Part shown: positions 58,405-64,000 of the stretch, piece after piece
Numbering within the stretch: the stretch's first letter is position 1
Layout of the letters: each line of letters begins with the position of its first letter
Origin: Balanoglossus misakiensis
Taxonomy: Eukaryota > Hemichordata
Direction of reading: 5' to 3'
NCBI GenBank assembly: GCA_040954595.2
Contig: CM082577.2
Coordinates: forward strand, 9,486,001 to 9,550,000
Length of the DNA stretch: 64,000 bases
Position numbers and translations under genes: made by a program
The notes under the pieces: generated by a model
What the model was told of the DNA's origin: nothing
Databases searched by the model: none
Seen by the model: only the letters and a program-made list of their open reading frames with translations

Positions 58405-59141
58405 ATGGACTTCAAGATTTTTTTCCTACTGTTTGCATTCATGGCAACCTCAGAAGGTAAGTCGTTTAAAGGCCCATGAGCTGCAACATTAGGATAACTA
58501 TCGTAATTATCTAAGCCTCATATATGTAACAGCGATAAATCGGCTGATGTCGACGTGATCAGCGAAAACGGTTTATGAAATGTCAGCCTATAGGCTGACA
58601 TTTCATAAACCGTTTAGGCTTTCGTATAATATAACGGTCACCAATTGGTATTTTTAGACATAGCACCAGTAACTATACCAAACATTGTATCCAAATGTAA
58701 TCCATTGAGACATTACAATTTCATTTTTCGTTGCAATACTTCAGTTATTTTAAAATTGCGGGAAAGATATTTTTTTATTCTTTCTTTCAATGTTTTCATG
58801 AAAAAAAGTTTTATCTGTACATACTAAATGTCATTTAATAGACATAGCATATTTTTATCCAGTTAAATTGCATTGGTGACCGTGTACTAACTCTGACTAT
58901 CTGCAGCATGGTGGTTCAAGGGTGGTGGGCGTGGACATGAAACAAGCAACTCGAACGACTGGCCAAGCTTTTCAACCATGTGGAGTAACTATCCACGTTA
59001 TAACGGCTACTCATCTCACCAGCTCATTCAGAAGTGTAAGCTCCGTAGCTGGTTGGACGTACCTGGTCTCAATACATGTGCCATTCGTGTCAGTAATTCC
59101 TTGATCAGTTCTGGTAAGTATTGGTTTATTCACTGTATGTA

Positions 59142-59194
<53 letters not shown>

Positions 59195-60021
59195 ACGTAT
59201 GTATGTATGTATGTATGTATGTATGTATGTATGTATGTATGTATGTATGTATGTATGTATGTATGTATGTATGTATGTATGTATGTATGTATGTATGTAT
59301 GTATGTATGAATGTCACGTAAGACATTAAAAATAATGGGAAAATTATTTGTTCTAGGAAAGAATTTGAATGACTTAACTGGGTGTAACTGGTCTGGTACC
59401 ACCAATACCGATGGAGACAAGTACATTATTCGCGTTAACACCATGAATTGCTACCTGGTGCAGCAAGGGAAATCTTACATTGAGGGGGACAGCGAGCAGG
59501 ACTTCCGGGTAAGAAACAAATAAATGAAATGAGCTCATTTAGTTTAATGAACTTGGGTCAAGATGGGTTTGTTTGTTTGTTTTTTTTTTTGGGGGGGGGG
59601 GGGGTCCGACATCGGTGAATGTGTAGATAGTGATCACTTGGTGTTATGACTTGAGAAAGGTTGGTTGATCGGTAGTCTGGATTCCAGACTATTTGATCGG
59701 CGACTGACTTTTGACGGGTGATTGGGTTGGTTGGTGGGTAGGTGGGTGGGTGGGTGTGTAGGTGGATGGATGATCTCCCACGCCCCCCCCCCCCCATTCA
59801 TCAATTGGTTGGCTGGACAAGCCGGCCATGCATCGAGTCACACATGGCATATGACACGTGCACTCGACATTGCTTCATTTCAGAGTCACAATGGTGTAAT
59901 TGTGTTCCGAAGCTGTAGCTTCAGTGATGCTACTGGTCACGTGGATTTGTGGAATGGATACTCATGTGCTGGGAACTGTTACTTCCACGAATGCTCAGAC
60001 ATTCGACTGTTCGAGTGGTAA
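58405..60021 (+). CDS. Secreted Tae4-type peptidoglycan amidase (domesticated amidase effector, Dae4-like)
   Basis: Predicted cysteine amidase cutting bacterial peptidoglycan peptide stems, secreted. Exons: 58405-58456, 58907-59113, 59357-59508, 59884-60021 (182 residues, all GT-AG). Exon 1 is a signal peptide of about 17 residues. The mature part is one Tae4 domain by pattern: a WPSF start near residue 36, the catalytic-Cys motif NTCAIR (Cys75), the segment YIIRVN, and GHVDLWNG with His156, followed by a CxxxC pair (165/169) like the disulfide of bacterial Tae4. The position where bacterial Tae4 usually has the third triad Asp reads Gly here; this alignment is from memory. Tae4 proteins are type VI secretion effectors; eukaryotic copies are attributed to horizontal transfer and antibacterial immunity. 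No immunity-protein gene is seen nearby. Introns, TATA box, signal peptide and poly(A) site show full eukaryotic adaptation. Confidence 0.88.
58566..58615. repeat. Perfect 50-nt palindrome in intron 1 of the Dae4-like gene
   Basis: Arms aaacggtttatgaaatgtca-gccta and exact reverse complement meet with no spacer (centre 58590/58591). It could form a 25-bp hairpin or cruciform. Confidence 0.95.
59136..59308. repeat. Compound microsatellite (tg)n-(tgta)n
   Basis: In intron 2 of the Dae4-like gene, starting about 25 nt after the exon 2 donor. His-Thr or Met-Tyr-Val-Cys frames across it are artefacts. Confidence 0.95.
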
Positions 60022-60353
60022 ACTAACCCGACAGCCTGGCATGGTTTAGACACAGAAAGCTTTTGTTATGATTTCCATTATTCCACTTTTACTGTCGTTT
60101 AACAAAAACGTGGTAGCATATACATAAGTGGTTACTAAATATCCCAGACAATTGTTTTGATATTGCATGTGTTCTGTATTGCTAGTTCTATGTTCTGCCA
60201 GAATTCTAGAATATGATGACACTCTAAAACAAGTTTTCCTCAAAATTTTCACAAAACGTACATTTATCATGTTCGGTTTTCCGTCTAATCGTCGAATACT
60301 CATTAGTTGTATGAATTCGACTATTAATTCAGGTTTGAATATTACGTAACGTA

Positions 60354-60458
60354 CCAATCTGATTAAAATCAGATGTAGGGAACGGCGACTTGGGTTTTTT
60401 TATGCTGTAAAAAAATCCCCAAGTCGCCGTTCCCTACATATGATTTTAATCAGATTGG
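60354..60458. mobile_element. Fold-back element with TA flanks in the amidase 3' region
   Basis: Near-perfect hairpin from ccaatctgattaaaatcag to its complement, with TA directly outside both ends. The outer arms match 30259-30385. It lies between the stop codon and the poly(A) signal, so it is probably transcribed in the 3' UTR. Confidence 0.8.
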
Positions 60459-60496
60459 TAACGTACAGTCCTGTGTAATCATAAATGAAAGAGAGA

Positions 60497-60502
60497 AATA
60501 AA
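60497..60502 (+). terminator. Candidate polyadenylation signal of the Dae4-like gene
   Basis: AATAAA 476 nt past the stop codon, followed by a second aataaa-like run. If used, the 3' UTR includes the fold-back element. Confidence 0.45.
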
Positions 60503-63500
60503 ATTGGAAATAAAAATTGCAAAAAATAAATTTCCCCTTTCGTGTACCATCTCAGACATTTAAAACGTAGTTTAATGTCATGTCACAACACCAAATTGCC
60601 AAGCTGTGAACGACGGTAGATGTGTCAAATACAAATTAGTTTCAGCCAGCCACCAGTACGTAAAATTCTTTATGTGAGTGTGAATTGGTGATTTTTGATG
60701 GAATTTCTGGCGTTCTCACAACTCTTTTCCAACACCAAATTGATGTCATGACATAGTGCTCAAGCAATGTCTCAACCTGTTTCACCATCCAGTCCACAAG
60801 AAATGGAAGCTTTGGAATACGTGTGATGTGATTTAAGATGGCATTTGCAGAAAATGTACTTTTCTTTACTATTCAACGTTTCCTGTTTTTGCTCTGTAGT
60901 TTGATTGTGTTGCAGCTAATAAAGCAAATACGCGTAATCCTATGTACGTGTTGACCCAGGTGTATTTTGTTTCTGACTAGTTGAAACGCGCGCGATCTTG
61001 TTCTGACTTTGCCTACATAAATACATATGTAGAAACTCACCAAAAACCTGGTTGCAAAACCTCTCTTCGTCACGTCTCTTTGTTCGTATACAAACTGTGA
61101 GTGTAGCGCAGCGCCCCCATTGAGCAAGAACGAGTCTAGTCTTTGTTTTTTTGCCACTGTCATGTGACTGACTTATTCCGCGTCTCTGCTGTAGTCAGAT
61201 GCGCGCCACGTTTTATCATCCGGAGTAGGTCAATTTCGCGAACCTCTGAGTGCGGGGTCGCTGACACATCCACTCGCTCAACTCCTGGAAATTTTACAAT
61301 GAAAACTTGTCTGGGTCCAGAAGGGTTAAAAAAAGTGGCTGGGTCAATCATAGAGCATCTCCATTGATGTCTTAGTTGTTTGAATTCCTAAAAATATATT
61401 AAAAGCGCGACTTTGAAGGTGTGTGGTCGGAAAGGTTGGTCTTTCCAGACACACATGCCCATCGTCGAGGAATGTTGCTGGCTACAAAACTTCATGGGAC
61501 GGCGACACAGTCGCCCGTCCTCTAAAATTCAGGTCCTACATTTTACCACACATACACGGAAACAGAGAGACCTAGTGGACGACAATCATTCTTACCTTTA
61601 TATGGGTGTCCTTGTAAGCTTTACACGTTTTCAACGGCTCACCATTACGCTTGTTGATCAGCCTTTTTCTGTCACAGTGTTACCCCCACCTGTCTTATCA
61701 GTTGCTAATCCAGAATACTAGCTACCGAATTTCCCATTAAGCACCTGCTAACGACTTAATCTGTGTGCCCCATCCACGGATTTAGTGGATTAAGTAAACA
61801 TCGGTCAGTTCTCACTTGGTAAACCAGTACTCGCTTGATTATTATGGTAGTCCGAGAGGTTGGCCCGCACACGATACACAAATAATCCCTCAGCAGAAAA
61901 TGAAATAACCACAACAACGCCAAAAATGAGCGACTGCAATAAACGTCCTTGACGGACCAATCACAGTCTCGTACCGATTGATACTCGATCACATGTATAT
62001 TCAAGGGTGGCCACAAAAAGTTACACTTTTATACAAAGAACATCTGTGATGTCACGAGATATGAAAAAAACTCCAGACAGGCCATATGTATTCGTTTTCT
62101 ACCAAGTACACGTTCGACTGCAAACCCCCATAGATCGACATCGTTCATGTATCAAGTGCATTTTCGCAATCTGATCGTGAATAATCAGATGTGCAGAATT
62201 TTGATCAATCGCCTCCTTGCTTGTTGTGTGTTTTCGTCACGGCCTTGTCTTTATATACCTCGCTACTGGCTAAGCATGATAAGGGAAAAGACGTGAAATG
62301 AAACAACGTAGAAAAAATGTAATCGCATGAAGACGAAAAGGACACTTTCAGAGGCAGATGGATGTGACAATTATCGGAACTCGACAGCATGATCGAGAAT
62401 GGACACAATTAAAGCGTCAGAGGTCAAACGGCATTTATTAATATTTTTTAATAAATGATATTGGCATACCTAGCAATATTCCCGGTTGCTCCATTTCTAC
62501 ATTTCATAGTATGAATTCTTTGAGCTCATACAATATGCAATGCTTGACTACAAATTGAATTACACCCCCGTTGAATTATATGAACGATTGCCCTTATAAT
62601 TAAGATTGATTGACAAGACACCTGTGACAAACATATTTTGTTCTCCTAGAACGGAAAGTGTTCAACCGTGACGTCACAAGTCTGGGTTACTTCACAGTGC
62701 ATACGACGCTTGACTCCCGTGTTAGTAAGTTACAGCCCCGCTCTTCTGCTAAAAAGATTACTTTGTGCGTTGGCTTTTTTCTCTTCGTTTTCATTTCAAG
62801 AGCAAATTATGGTTTCCGTACGAGTTTCACTGGACGCCTTGTCTTCAAGTTCTGCTTCAAAGAATCGTGAATCTCAGAAAATATGTAGATGCGGGGGACA
62901 ACATCCTTACAGTCCAGTAACTCCCAAATAGAATAAATTCATTTCTTCGCCCGTTAGTCAACGAAGTTCACGACACACATACGCCAATTTCACATGTAAC
63001 GTGTCAATGAATGTGTAATAAACGCCGCCTGATGTCATTGTGGTTTCGAGCGCGTGGTTTCCATAGAGACAGTGGACAACGTGTTGTTCGTGTCGAAACG
63101 ATCAATCAAGTGCGCTTTGGCAGCGCAGCTCAGCGCCCTTCCAATTATTCCCGAGGTTGTTTTCACAACTTTTTTACTCGAAAACAGGGAGGACGCTCCG
63201 CCTTGTAATAAACAACATCTTCCTTGCTTGCTTTCGAACAATAAACCGAACTGTATTGACAAAGGCATGGGGTAATTGGTCACCATGATTACTTGGCCGT
63301 TGCACTTTGCCCCTTTTCCAATTGGGGTCATCGGGTTCGAGATGTTCTAAATTTTCACCAGTAAAATGCAACAAACCACCGCACGGGAGTCCTGTAAGAA
63401 ACCTAGTTTCTTTCCATACAGTTGTTTGTGATGTTCGAAATATGTTCAAAAACCGGTAGTCACAACTCAACTCACGCTCTGTATATGCTTATAACTTAAC

Positions 63501-64000
63501 CCACGGTACAATTTTTAATTAACTAAAATTAAATTTAAATGTTGGAAATACTAGTATTCACACGTTGTGACTTGTGTCCACATATACGGGGCACGAGTTG
63601 GGCGTTACGACCGGCCATTTCGGAGTATTGCAATAACTTTGAAGCCGAGGACATGGAAAATCCCATAAAACAGAAAATGATCAGAATAGTGTCAGAAGCG
63701 AGCGATTTTTCGCCTTTAATCTGTGAAGCTTGAATTGACTCGAAGAACACTCTCTTTGATAAGTATGTCATTCGTTCAGAGATGGACGGGTAGAACTTGC
63801 GATAATCACCGCAGCGGGGACGCACCCACCTGTTGAGTTGGCATTCCAATGAACTTCAGGTCGTGACGTAAGACGGCTCTGGTGTAACACGGTAGCCGTC
63901 GCGCTGTCAGTACGCGGATGACGCGTGTTTATCGTGGGAAGTGAAAACAGTGGAGTGGCTAATAGCAGGGGCGCGCATAATCTCGCTGCCAGATCTAACT
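60503..64000. other. Gene-free right end of the window
   Basis: No exon with both splice support and recognisable family similarity on either strand. Open frames of about 100 codons near 61160-61370, 61413-61721 and 63535-63849 have no signal peptide, domain or flanking splice pattern I can support. Weakly conserved or non-coding genes cannot be excluded. Confidence 0.45.

Noticed and set aside
61160-61351. Minus-strand frame of 63 codons
   Set aside because: Short, unmatched, and no flanking exon structure.
63535-63849. Minus-strand frame of about 104 codons near the right edge
   Set aside because: No family similarity recognised and no convincing donor or acceptor; could be a fragment of a gene beyond the window but unsupported.

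Overview
The window is animal nuclear DNA: intron-rich genes with GT/AG splice sites, large microsatellites and many short non-autonomous transposons. Gene content and architecture point to an amphioxus (Branchiostoma)-like invertebrate chordate. The evidence is a 13-exon CYP3-type P450, a GH18 chitinase, a tandem pair of xanthine dehydrogenase-type genes, and a eukaryotic homologue of the bacterial Tae4 effector, a family I recall being reported in amphioxus. The species is inferred. Exon models were built by hand from reading frame, splice dinucleotides and family similarity; all exon phases join without a frameshift.

Layout. 1-251 (-): first coding exon of a secreted protein with an angiopoietin-like N-terminus, cut by the window edge. 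1377-8095 (-): cytochrome P450, 13 exons, 523 codons. 9368-13932 (-): secreted chitinase, 10 exons, 537 codons, with a GH18 domain, a Thr/Pro/Ala linker and a C-terminal chitin-binding domain. 16531-23163 (-): 4-coumarate-CoA-ligase-like acyl-CoA synthetase, 12 exons, 589 codons, with a basic N-terminus. 26472-40354 (-) and 41983-56496 (-): two head-to-tail molybdenum-flavin hydroxylases of the XDH/aldehyde oxidase family, copy A (31 exons, 1345 codons) and copy B (32 exons, 1334 codons). 58405-60021 (+): a four-exon, 182-codon secreted Tae4-type peptidoglycan amidase (domesticated amidase effector, Dae4). 60022-64000: no gene recognised.

How the genes relate. P450, acyl-CoA synthetase and the two molybdenum hydroxylases are oxidative, xenobiotic or lipid enzymes; the chitinase and the Dae4-like amidase are secreted cell-wall hydrolases suited to digestion or mucosal defence. 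All five complete minus-strand genes are co-directional, but nothing shows co-regulation.

Most notable points: (1) the Dae4-like gene, a bacterial inter-species effector turned into an intron-bearing secreted animal gene; (2) both XDH-type copies keep the molybdenum-site Gln and both catalytic Glu but have lost the Arg and the two Phe that hold purines; (3) copy B has lost the ancestral start codon and has an intron that copy A lacks; (4) patches of near identity between A and B suggest gene conversion; (5) several families of fold-back or MITE elements, two flanked by 12-bp direct repeats, one with a telomere-like loop.
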